A stretch of 7,199 nucleotides of DNA. It comes from DASWIV01 sp036397475. GTDB taxonomy: Bacteria; JAJVIF01; JAPKYR01. The notes under the pieces were generated by a model, which was not told the DNA's origin, did not search any database, and saw only the letters and a program-made list of their open reading frames with translations. Each line of letters begins with the position of its first letter. Within the stretch, counting starts at the first letter, position 1. The position numbers and the translations under genes are program-made. The stretch lies in NCBI GenBank assembly GCA_036397475.1, contig DASWIV010000273.1, forward strand, positions 1 through 7,199. Reading direction: 5' to 3'. This document shows positions 1 through 6,284 of the stretch, in pieces.

Positions 1-16
1 TAATGAAAAGACCGGG

Positions 17-1423
17 TCAGTTTATATAACCGAGACTTTCAAGCATTTCCCTGGTCTCGGGATCGTACTCTATCGGCTCGTATGGCTTATCCCCGGCAGC
101 CATCATATCGATGACCTCCAGCATGGCTTCCACTACCTCAGGTTCCTGGTCCGCTATATCCGCCTCTTCATTCGGGTCGACTGAAATATCCCACAACACC
201 GGCTCATCTGACCACCGGATATTTTTCACGATACGATACCGGCCATTAAACAGCCCGTATGTTTTTTCCTGCCTTGAATTTATTCCTCCGAAGGCAAATA
301 ACACCGGCTTTATTGTGGTGAAATCCTGCGGGGAGATGATCGCGGGCATCAGGTCGATCCCGTCAAGATATTCGGGAGCATGAATCCCAACCAGGGACAT
401 AGCGGTAGGCAGTACGTCGATATTTTCCACCATTCCGGTAATGTGAGTTCCGGCTCCGACATCGCCCGGAAAGTGAAACATGAGCGGAATGTGAAGGCCG
501 GCTTCGTACGGATGTCCGTGAGTGATGTAATGGTGTTCACCAAGGTTCTCACCGTGATCCGCAGTTACAATTACCAGTGAGTTATCCATCAGCCCGGATG
601 ATTCCAGCAGGCTGAACAATTCCCTCATATGATCGTCGAACGACCTGATCTCAGCGTCATATAAATCCCTTGTACGCTGCAGATCATCTTCATCTAATTC
701 TATAAGATTGTGATTATAATCGCTGAATACATTTATCTGTCCGGTAACAGGCCCATCGTAATCGAAATCCGCCCACTGGTTGAGATATTTCTGGAGTGGA
801 TTGTAGTCTGTATGGGTATCGAAAAAATGAACAAACATGAAAAGTGGCTGTGAATCGGGTTTCCAGCCTGCCGGATTGTCGGGAGTGGTGGAGCTACCGC
901 TCAGGAACTGTCCAACCTTCTCGATTACCTTGCTTGCCGGAATGTGGTGGCTAACGACATCGGCGTAGGTATCGAATCCCTTATGCATTCCGTAACTGGT
1001 GCCGATGATATTTGCCCCGATGAATCCCGCCGTATAAAAACCTGCCGCCTGGAAATCTTCTGTAAGCCGGTGAAGCTCATCCGGAATCACGATGCCATTT
1101 TCGTCCACACCATGTGAAACCGGATGCAGTCCGGAAAATATGCTTGTAAATGAAGGAAGCGTTAATGCCTTGGTGGCATACGCCCTGTCGAATACTACGC
1201 TGCTATCGCAAAGTTCATCCATGAATGGGGAAGTTTCCCTTTCATAGCCCATGAAATGTAGGTTTCGAGCGGCTAATGTATCAACCGCGATGAGAATTAC
1301 ATTTTGTGCATTTTCACGGTAGGGCTCAAGAGGGTCTTTAACCGCTTCAGGTTCCCTGCTTTTACATCCAGCCAATAGAAAAAGGAGAGTTAGAGAGAGT
1401 ATGACCAATCTGGCAAAACGCAT
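17..1423 (-). CDS. Sulfatase-fold lipoprotein (alkaline phosphatase superfamily, Thr at nucleophile position), paralogue 1
   Basis: A 468-residue exported hydrolase of the sulfatase/alkaline phosphatase superfamily. Residues 1-20 are a lipoprotein signal peptide ending in the lipobox L-A-G-C20, with no Asp at +2, so outer-membrane anchoring is plausible. Visible active-site elements are D48 in AVDTL, T88 in the nucleophile motif T-L-P-S-F (88-92), H199 and H204 in HFFDTH, D289-H290 in TADHGE, and H297. True sulfatases have C/S-x-P-S-R here. With Thr as nucleophile and Phe in place of Arg it cannot form formylglycine, so it is more likely a phospho- or other ester hydrolase or transferase; the substrate is unknown. 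It ends in LESLGYIN. I start at 1423 rather than at the in-frame ATG at 1519, because the signal peptide begins there and the longer form would run into the neighbouring gene. No good Shine-Dalgarno is visible. It starts 17 bp after the stop of the upstream paralogue, so operon membership and translational coupling are likely. Confidence 0.9.
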   Translation of the reverse strand: MRFARLVILSLTLLFLLAGCKSREPEAVKDPLEPYRENAQNVILIAVDTLAARNLHFMGYERETSPFMDELCDSSVVFDRAYATKALTLPSFTSIFSGLHPVSHGVDENGIVIPDELHRLTEDFQAAGFYTAGFIGANIIGTSYGMHKGFDTYADVVSHHIPASKVIEKVGQFLSGSSTTPDNPAGWKPDSQPLFMFVHFFDTHTDYNPLQKYLNQWADFDYDGPVTGQINVFSDYNHNLIELDEDDLQRTRDLYDAEIRSFDDHMRELFSLLESSGLMDNSLVIVTADHGENLGEHHYITHGHPYEAGLHIPLMFHFPGDVGAGTHITGMVENIDVLPTAMSLVGIHAPEYLDGIDLMPAIISPQDFTTIKPVLFAFGGINSRQEKTYGLFNGRYRIVKNIRWSDEPVLWDISVDPNEEADIADQEPEVVEAMLEVIDMMAAGDKPYEPIEYDPETREMLESLGYIN

Positions 1424-1440
1424 GGAGTTAATAGTAGCAC

Positions 1441-2838
1441 TTAATGAAGATAGCCTAAACTCCTTAGCATTTCTTCCGTTTCCGCATCGTATTGAGGCTC
1501 TTCCGCGGGACGCGCCCATTCGGTCTGAATTCTCATCTCCATTGCATACTTGCTCACGAGTTCCGGATTGTCATCGGAGATATCGACCTGTTCTTTTGGA
1601 TCTTTGGTTATGTCGTAAACGAATGGTTTATTCGACCGTCCTATTCTCGCGAAATAGCGGTACTCACCGTCCGTGATGCTGAAATCTCTCTTTTCATCTC
1701 TGTTAACAGCGCCTGCGGCGAGCGAATATTCGCGTTCGTAGCTGCTGTCGAACTGACCGCTGTCGATCAATGATGCGAAAGAGTGGCCGTCGGTTGGAAC
1801 GTGTTGCTCGATGCCGGCAAATTCCATAAGTGTTGGAACCAGATCTGTAATTTCAACCAGCTGTTCGATTCTTTCTGGCTTGACGCTATCGTCGGGAAAC
1901 CGGAAAAACAGGGGGACGTGAAGTCCTGATTCATAAGGATGCCCATGTGTGATGTAGCCGTGTTCACCCAGATTTTCACCGTGGTCCGCAGTAAAAACGA
2001 TCAGGGTGTCCTGCAGGATCCCAAGTGAGTCGAGATAATCATAGAGGCGTTTTACATAATCGTCGGTGGTCCTGATATCGGCGTCATAAAGGTCCCTCGC
2101 ATGCTGGTAGTCGGCATCGTCGAATTCAATTTCGCTTTTATTGTACTGCCCGAATAAGCCGACGGTTCCATCGACAGGGCCATCATAGTCTGGGTCCGCG
2201 AACATTTGAAGATATTGTGGATCGGGATTGTAATCGGTGTGGGTATCGAAGAAATGGACGAACAGGAACAATCGCGTGTCAGGATCTGAAAGGTCGAAAT
2301 CGTCTTCCTGGTTGCCGAAAAACTCTTCTACACGCCTCTGGACTTCGTCGGCATCGATCAGTAGGCTGTCGGCGTCGTGCCCATCCACATCGTTGTAGAA
2401 ATCAAATCCACGATCGCATCCCCAGTGCGTCGAAATCATGTGAGCCGCCGGGAATCCGGCGGTATAAAATCCCGATTGCTGGAACCTCATTACCAGGCTT
2501 GGAATCTGGTCCGGAATTTCAACTCCGTTGTCCATCACGTTATGCGATATCGGGTGCATAGCGGTGAAGAACGAGGTAAAAGATGGAAGCGTCAAAGCCT
2601 TTGGGGTGTACGCCTTGTTCATGACAATCGATTGAGACGCCAGCTCATCAATAAATGGAGCGGTTTCCCGGTCATAGCCCATGAAGTGCAAATTCTGGGC
2701 TGCAAGTGTGTCGATCGCTATCACGACCATGTGTTTGAACCCAAAATTCTTTGACGGAGTGATAACCGGGGTTTTTCCACACCCGGTGAGAAAGCACAAT
2801 AGTGCTATCATTATTGTTGTATTAACAAGAATCCTCAT
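1441..2838 (-). CDS. Sulfatase-fold lipoprotein (alkaline phosphatase superfamily, Thr at nucleophile position), paralogue 2
   Basis: A 465-residue paralogue of the gene immediately downstream, with the same layout throughout. The signal peptide ends in the lipobox F-L-T-G-C20. D43 sits in AIDTL, the nucleophile motif is T83-L-P-S-F87, H195 and H200 lie in HFFDTH, D285-H286 in TADHGE, and H292 in GEHGY. The C-terminus is LRSLGYLH. The N-terminal third (DTLAA[QR]NLHFMGY and the KALTLPSFTS block) is nearly identical between the two proteins, while the middle (about 145-240) and the C-terminal third diverge, as expected of a tandem duplication with substrate or partner divergence. The usual formylglycine Cys/Ser is again Thr, so a non-sulfatase ester activity at the cell envelope is my inference. 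The start at 2838 begins the signal peptide directly. Only a weak GGGA lies upstream, close to the ATG and inside an inverted repeat (2842-2896). Confidence 0.9.
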   Translation of the reverse strand: MRILVNTTIMIALLCFLTGCGKTPVITPSKNFGFKHMVVIAIDTLAAQNLHFMGYDRETAPFIDELASQSIVMNKAYTPKALTLPSFTSFFTAMHPISHNVMDNGVEIPDQIPSLVMRFQQSGFYTAGFPAAHMISTHWGCDRGFDFYNDVDGHDADSLLIDADEVQRRVEEFFGNQEDDFDLSDPDTRLFLFVHFFDTHTDYNPDPQYLQMFADPDYDGPVDGTVGLFGQYNKSEIEFDDADYQHARDLYDADIRTTDDYVKRLYDYLDSLGILQDTLIVFTADHGENLGEHGYITHGHPYESGLHVPLFFRFPDDSVKPERIEQLVEITDLVPTLMEFAGIEQHVPTDGHSFASLIDSGQFDSSYEREYSLAAGAVNRDEKRDFSITDGEYRYFARIGRSNKPFVYDITKDPKEQVDISDDNPELVSKYAMEMRIQTEWARPAEEPQYDAETEEMLRSLGYLH

Positions 2839-2841
2839 TTG

Positions 2842-2896
2842 TCCCGGGTAAATTCTTTATCCAATTCGGGAAAATGTCAATGAATTTTACCCGGGA
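2842..2896. repeat. Inverted repeat with CCCGGG cores between flavoprotein and lipoprotein genes
   Basis: TCCCGGGTAAATTC (2842-2855) is repeated in inverse orientation as GAATTTTACCCGGGA (2882-2896). The match is complete except for one extra A, and the arms are separated by 26 bases. It fills most of the 76-bp gap between two minus-strand genes. In minus-strand RNA it could form a long-looped hairpin ending 3 bases before the start codon at 2838. No T run follows it, so it is not a classical intrinsic terminator. A two-site operator or a leader structure fits better. Confidence 0.65.
2852..2880 (-). promoter_or_regulatory. Possible sigma70-type promoter for the lipoprotein pair
   Basis: On the minus strand a perfect TTGACA (2880-2875) is followed after 17 bases by AAGAAT (2857-2852), which matches TATAAT at 4 of 6 positions. 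Both boxes lie within or at the edge of the inverted repeat, so a protein bound to the repeat would block them. The predicted transcript start near 2845 leaves only about 7 bases before the ATG at 2838, nearly leaderless, which lowers confidence. Confidence 0.35.
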
Positions 2897-2914
2897 TAAC
2901 GAATTCTGCCGAAT

Positions 2915-4561
2915 TTAGCTCTCCTCGTAAGCTGGAAGGGTAGTGAGCCTGCCATCGTCGAGAGGCCCACCAACAGTGAAGTGATAAAGGGTTTGAAGCG
3001 AGTTGCCAGTAATGCCAAACACATCGTGGACAGGATCGTCGAAAAAACAGCCGATACCTGTTCCACGGAGTCCGGCCGCCTCCGCCTCCAAGTACAGCAC
3101 CTGTCCGATGAGTCCGGCTTCCCAGTGCAGGCACCTGTAAAAATGCGCCCCGTAAGTATTGAGCGGTCCGGAAAATTCAGCGAGCATGCCAAGCGAGAAT
3201 GCACCCTGCCCGGCTATTTCCTGTTGGCATGAAACACTCGATGCTATTCCCTGCACATTTTTCTCTTCGAGAAAATAAAGCGGGATATTCAGTGGACAAT
3301 TGTCAGGCTTTTGCCAGAGGAAGTCTGGGCTCATTTTTTGTTTTACAGGTTCCATCGACGCCGGATGTCTGATAAGTGCGTAAATACCGGGGGATAAGCC
3401 GTGAACCTTATGAAGGAACATGCCGAGGTGAATTTTTGGTGTCCATGGAATAGTATCCCATGGCACTCCTGTCTCCTGTGGCAATAACTTCACCAGGATC
3501 TTGTAAAACCGGGATGAATCAATCCCTGTGGCGCCGTCCATCATAACAGCGCTGCGCCTCTGCCGGATAATCTGTGCTGCGGAAACGGGGGAGCCTGAAT
3601 TGTCGATCGCTGCAGGTGGGATGCCGGCATCCAGTCCCTCGAATTGAATGCCCGATTGTGTTCTCAGTGAAGATTGGACGGCAGTTTCAACCACCTGCCA
3701 CTCATGATGGTCGTGGCTGAGCCGATTCGGTTTTCCGAAGAGTTCTCCGTTTATTATTTCCGGGAGGGGGCCGGATGAAATTTCAAATTTCCCGGGTTGC
3801 AGGTAATTTTCCGGGACAATGCGCAGGAGGCAGTCGGCGTGTTCAGTTTCGCCTGCTGCGAAAATCGATTTGTCGTCAATTCCCAGAATTTTATCGATCG
3901 ACTCATCTGTGACACCCATTATCAAATGCGCCGACCAGCCGAGCATTGAGCAGGCAAGACGTATCGCACCGATTGCATGTCCGCAGTCGTGTTGGCAATA
4001 GCGGAACGCCCGCTCGCCGTATTTCCACGATTCGCGCCATGGGATTGAAGTAAGGAGAATGAAGAAAGTTCCGTCGGGGGAATTGGAAATTAATTCCTGC
4101 CAGGCATTTTTTGAAAATCGGCGTCTCAGTTCAAGAGAATGCGTGTCAGAAGCGTAATGGAATACCGATGGTGTGTCGCAGATTTCTCCGGTGGCATTTA
4201 TCAGGAGATAAGATTCTGTAGGATGAAGATTTCCGCTCGATGGATTTACCCGCAGAGCCCACGATGCCGACCCGGTAGATTTCCATGCCGATATCGCCAT
4301 TGAATAGAAAAACAGGGTTGATATCGATCCGATGTTCACCGGATGGGGATCGTTATCGTTGCTGTACAATTTTTCATATGTCAGCCCCGGATCCTTCTGA
4401 TATCCGAGGAGGTTTATTTTCGGAGAATCGATCCACTCTCTGAACGGATAGGGCTGGGTTTCCCAGTCGAGATAACCAAGGGAGTTGGCGTAGCGGTAAA
4501 AGTGATGCTTTGTACGTTCGTGGTAACGGATGATATTATCGATGTCCGACATTGGGATCAT
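2915..4561 (-). CDS. SagB/ThcOx-type tandem nitroreductase-domain flavoprotein
   Basis: A 548-residue protein with two nitroreductase-like (FMN-dependent oxidoreductase) halves, matching the long stand-alone SagB-type dehydrogenases. In the first half, RVNPSSGNLHPTE (104-116) and the helix around YCQHDCGHAIGAIRLACSMLGW (188-209) are characteristic. The second half opens with IIRQRRSAVMMDG (331-343), then IHLGMFLHKVHGLSPGIY (377-394), SCQQEIAGQGAFSLGMLAEF (444-463), the helix around 470-500 (HFYRCLHWEAGLIGQ) and a FTVGGPLDD end. Related SagB enzymes oxidise azolines to azoles in peptide natural products, but no cyclodehydratase or precursor peptide gene is seen here, so the substrate is unknown. 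It is cytoplasmic, with no signal peptide. The start is uncertain between ATG 4561 and ATG 4552; neither has a clear ribosome-binding site. It lies upstream of, and may be co-transcribed with, the two lipoproteins, and diverges from the hemerythrin gene. Confidence 0.9.
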   Translation of the reverse strand: MIPMSDIDNIIRYHERTKHHFYRYANSLGYLDWETQPYPFREWIDSPKINLLGYQKDPGLTYEKLYSNDNDPHPVNIGSISTLFFYSMAISAWKSTGSASWALRVNPSSGNLHPTESYLLINATGEICDTPSVFHYASDTHSLELRRRFSKNAWQELISNSPDGTFFILLTSIPWRESWKYGERAFRYCQHDCGHAIGAIRLACSMLGWSAHLIMGVTDESIDKILGIDDKSIFAAGETEHADCLLRIVPENYLQPGKFEISSGPLPEIINGELFGKPNRLSHDHHEWQVVETAVQSSLRTQSGIQFEGLDAGIPPAAIDNSGSPVSAAQIIRQRRSAVMMDGATGIDSSRFYKILVKLLPQETGVPWDTIPWTPKIHLGMFLHKVHGLSPGIYALIRHPASMEPVKQKMSPDFLWQKPDNCPLNIPLYFLEEKNVQGIASSVSCQQEIAGQGAFSLGMLAEFSGPLNTYGAHFYRCLHWEAGLIGQVLYLEAEAAGLRGTGIGCFFDDPVHDVFGITGNSLQTLYHFTVGGPLDDGRLTTLPAYEES

Positions 4562-4607
4562 TATAGCGAATGAACGAGTGTAAATTTTTAAATTCTGGTT
4601 ACAGGTG

Positions 4608-4613
4608 TATAAT
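4608..4613 (+). promoter_or_regulatory. Probable -10 box for the hemerythrin-domain gene
   Basis: A consensus TATAAT lies 32 bases before the ATG at 4646, preceded by TG directly rather than at extended -10 spacing. The -35 region is poor (TTTTTA at 4585-4590 with 17-base spacing), suggesting activator dependence or a weak promoter. It is in the 84-bp divergent gap shared with the flavoprotein gene, whose own promoter I could not identify. I see no clear FNR- or HcpR-type palindrome here. Confidence 0.45.
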
Positions 4614-4645
4614 TAGTCACGGTTAATAAATTGAAGGGATGGATA

Positions 4646-5176
4646 ATGTCAGAAATTACCGTAGATCCGGAAAAAGAACTCGCGCCATGGAGGGAAGTCT
4701 CTCTCAACGAGTTGATCAAACACATTGTGGGCGTGCATCATGCGTACATGAAAAAAGAAATCCCGAGAATAAAGGGATTATTCGAAAATCTGGACGGCGA
4801 TCTTCCTGATGGCCTGTTTGATAAATACAGGTCGGTCGCCCAGGATATGAAACAGCATACGTTCAAGGAGGAAGATGTGCTGTTTCCGCTTATTGCCGAG
4901 ATGGAAAACCAGGCGAACAGGGGCGAGCAGGTTGTATGTTCGTCGTGTACAAGTGTCGCATCGTATATTGAGCAGATGGAACTCGAGCACGACGATGTGC
5001 TGGAAATATTTGACTGGTTTAAGGGAGAGACAGGCGGATATTCATCCGGTGACGAAGCAATTGCGGAGATATATTCTGCGCTTCATGTGATGCATGAGGA
5101 TCTTAAAGTCCATATCGCCAAGGAGAACCGGATATTACATGTCAGGGCGATTGAGCTTGAAAATTCCGGAAGTTGA
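4646..5176 (+). CDS. Hemerythrin-domain protein, RIC/YtfE-like but without the ScdA N-terminal domain
   Basis: A 176-residue cytoplasmic four-helix protein resembling the C-terminal di-iron domain of RIC (YtfE/ScdA), which helps repair iron-sulfur clusters after nitrosative or oxidative damage. Family ligands can be placed as H31 or H32 (LIKHIVGVHH), H71 with E75 (HTFKEED), H115 (LEHDD), and H156 with E160 (VHIAKEN). The helix that in YtfE supplies a further His (H105 there) has none between residues 33 and 70, so iron binding may differ. A CSSC pair (C98, C101) sits before the third helix. The N-terminal ScdA domain with its Cys pair is absent; the protein starts a few residues before the hemerythrin fold. 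GAAGGGA (4633-4639) lies 6 bases before ATG 4646, which rules out the TTG at 4631 as the start. The stop overlaps the -35 box of the tRNA promoter. Confidence 0.85.
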   Translation: MSEITVDPEKELAPWREVSLNELIKHIVGVHHAYMKKEIPRIKGLFENLDGDLPDGLFDKYRSVAQDMKQHTFKEEDVLFPLIAEMENQANRGEQVVCSSCTSVASYIEQMELEHDDVLEIFDWFKGETGGYSSGDEAIAEIYSALHVMHEDLKVHIAKENRILHVRAIELENSGS

Positions 5177-5201
5177 TTTTCAGGTAAACCGAAAGTATAT
5201 T
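5173..5201 (+). promoter_or_regulatory. Promoter of the tRNA-Ala gene
   Basis: TTGATT (5173-5178) and TATATT (5196-5201) are separated by 17 bases. The predicted start near 5208 is about 12 bases upstream of the mature tRNA 5' end. A GC-rich stretch (ACCGCCCG) around the predicted start recalls the discriminators of stringently controlled stable-RNA promoters. The -35 box overlaps the TGA stop of the hemerythrin-domain gene. Confidence 0.7.
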
Positions 5202-5219
5202 TAACCGCCCGACCGATAT

Positions 5220-5295
<76 letters not shown>

Positions 5296-5313
5296 GATAG
5301 CCCACAACACACG

Positions 5314-5346
5314 CGTACCCGGACATTCCCTCGGGTACGTTTTTTT
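5314..5346 (+). terminator. Intrinsic terminator of the tRNA-Ala gene
   Basis: A perfect 8-bp stem CGTACCCG (5314-5321) / CGGGTACG (5332-5339) with a 10-base loop is followed at once by seven T residues (5340-5346). It ends the tRNA transcript 19-51 bases past the CCA. Confidence 0.9.
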
Positions 5347-5378
5347 CTGCCTGAAAAATGATATTTTTCAGGCAGAAA
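5344..5378. repeat. Perfect 16-bp hairpin overlapping the terminator T tract
   Basis: Arms 5344-5359 (TTTCTGCCTGAAAAAT) and 5363-5378 are exact reverse complements around a 3-base loop GAT. The left arm shares its first three T bases with the T tract of the tRNA terminator, and TTTT (5379-5382) follows the right arm. It could be a back-up terminator for read-through from the tRNA, or a stabilising 5' structure on the mRNA of the VOC gene that begins 27 bases later. Confidence 0.75.
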
Positions 5379-5404
5379 TTTTATGAATGCGAGGTTTATA
5401 TAAA

Positions 5405-5773
5405 ATGGAAATGAAGAAACTGGCTGTCGAGCTGAAACCGCGAAATCTCGAGGAAACCATCGAATGGTACACCTCGGTCCTTGGATTCAAGCTTAAGGAT
5501 AAATTCGAAGAGGACGGAAAATACACCTTCGCCAGGTTTGCGTCGGGGGATATCACGATCGAATTCTACGGCGGCCCCGATTATTTCGGGGATACGCAGC
5601 CTGCACTGACAGGGGTACTATATTTTACGCCCGACGATGTAGATGCAATGTGGGAGAAGGTTAAAGGCAAGGCTGAAGTAGTTAAGGAACTGGAAACTTC
5701 CAAATATGGACTCAGGGAATTCCGAATAAAGGATGTAAACGGCTACGAGTTATCATTCGGGGTTGAAGTGTAA
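5405..5773 (+). CDS. VOC-family protein (glyoxalase/bleomycin-resistance fold)
   Basis: A 122-residue cytoplasmic protein with the two beta-alpha-beta-beta-beta modules of the vicinal oxygen chelate superfamily. Module 1 has LAVELKPRNLEETIEWYTSVLGF (about 6-28) and TIEFYGGPDYF. Module 2 has TGVLYFTPDDVDAMWEKV (69-86) and ends in REFRIKDVNGYELSFG (104-119), the usual D-x-x-G-x-x-[LI] closing strand with E115 as probable metal ligand. Members include glyoxalases, dioxygenases and drug-binding proteins; the activity cannot be assigned from sequence. GCGAGG (5389-5394) lies 10 bases before ATG 5405 and decides the start, since the earlier in-frame ATG at 5387 would place this ribosome-binding site inside the gene. 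A further ATG at 5411 is possible. No convincing promoter lies between the tRNA terminator and the gene. Confidence 0.85.
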   Translation: MEMKKLAVELKPRNLEETIEWYTSVLGFKLKDKFEEDGKYTFARFASGDITIEFYGGPDYFGDTQPALTGVLYFTPDDVDAMWEKVKGKAEVVKELETSKYGLREFRIKDVNGYELSFGVEV

Positions 5774-5794
5774 AAAATTGCCACTGTCCAGTGG
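5771..5794 (-). terminator. Weak intrinsic terminator for the minus-strand VOC gene
   Basis: In the 33-bp gap between the two convergent VOC genes, CCACT (5781-5785) and AGTGG (5790-5794) form a short stem with a 4-base loop. On the minus strand it is followed after CAA by six T residues (complement of 5772-5777). The stem is short, so the terminator is probably weak. The T tract overlaps the TAA stop of the opposing gene. Confidence 0.5.
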
Positions 5795-5806
5795 TGAATC
5801 CATTTA

Positions 5807-6241
5807 TTACTTTTTCAATTCCGCCATACGCCTTTGGATTTCTTCAGGGGAAACATCCTCGACATGTGTCCCTATCCACCACTCATTCCCGTGCGGGTCT
5901 TTAACTCCGGCGCTCCTGTCTCCATAGAATTCGTCCCGAGGTTCAGAGACAGATTCAGAACCTGTGTCAAGCGCTTTTTTATAAACTGAATCACAGTTTT
6001 CAACATAGACATACAGCATCTGCTTATAGCCCTGGTGCCTTTCGCTGGATTTACCCATCATAACTACACAGTCACCAATTCTTACTTCCCCGTGATTAAT
6101 GGTCCCATCGGGTAAGGTACTTCGGTCAATTTCAGTACCTCCAAAGGTATTAATTATCCAATCGATTTCCTTTACGACATCATCGACAATTAAATATGGG
6201 ATTACTGACTGCCATCCATCAGGCTTGAAATTAATGGGCAT
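5807..6241 (-). CDS. PhnB-like VOC-family protein (glyoxalase fold)
   Basis: A 144-residue protein of the PhnB-like branch of the VOC superfamily. It shows the typical opening SVIPYLIVDDVVKEIDW (12-28), then F-G-G-T, DGTINHGEVRIGD (45-57; H50 and E52 are candidate metal ligands), YVYVENCDSVY, FYGDRSAGVKDPHGNEW (105-121; E120 candidate ligand) and the family's C-terminal signature THVEDVSPEEIQRR (125-138). Relatives are usually annotated as glyoxalase-like or as homologues of PhnB of unknown function; the substrate cannot be predicted. AAGGAG (complement of 6248-6253) lies 6 bases before ATG 6241 and 3 before ATG 6244, so 6241 is preferred. The longer open frame back to 6313 would put promoter and ribosome-binding site inside the gene. 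It is convergent with the other VOC gene but clearly not its close duplicate. Confidence 0.9.
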   Translation of the reverse strand: MPINFKPDGWQSVIPYLIVDDVVKEIDWIINTFGGTEIDRSTLPDGTINHGEVRIGDCVVMMGKSSERHQGYKQMLYVYVENCDSVYKKALDTGSESVSEPRDEFYGDRSAGVKDPHGNEWWIGTHVEDVSPEEIQRRMAELKK

Positions 6242-6284
6242 CATATTCTCCTTCTCATAAATTATTTTATAATTGAATGGACAG

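Noticed and set aside
1424..1519. N-terminal extension of the first lipoprotein to the ATG at 1519
   Set aside because: It would overlap the end of the upstream paralogue by 79 bases and bury a clear lipoprotein signal peptide at internal position 33.
2217..2754. Plus-strand open frames opposite the second lipoprotein
   Set aside because: They are antisense shadows of a conserved gene, rich in Arg and Cys, with no family motif or ribosome-binding site evident.
2877..3204. Minus-strand open frames of 85 and 105 codons
   Set aside because: They overlap the well-supported flavoprotein gene in other frames and show low-complexity Arg/Gly/Ser composition with no recognisable domain.
4631..4645. 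TTG start for the hemerythrin-domain gene
   Set aside because: The Shine-Dalgarno GAAGGGA lies within these codons and is correctly spaced for ATG 4646.
2915..4645. An azole-modified peptide (TOMM) biosynthesis cluster around the SagB-like gene
   Set aside because: No YcaO, E1-like cyclodehydratase or small Cys/Ser/Thr-rich precursor gene was found on either strand near it.
5387..5404. Earlier ATG for the plus-strand VOC gene
   Set aside because: The only ribosome-binding site (GCGAGG) lies after it, and the family fold starts at about residue 5 from ATG 5405.
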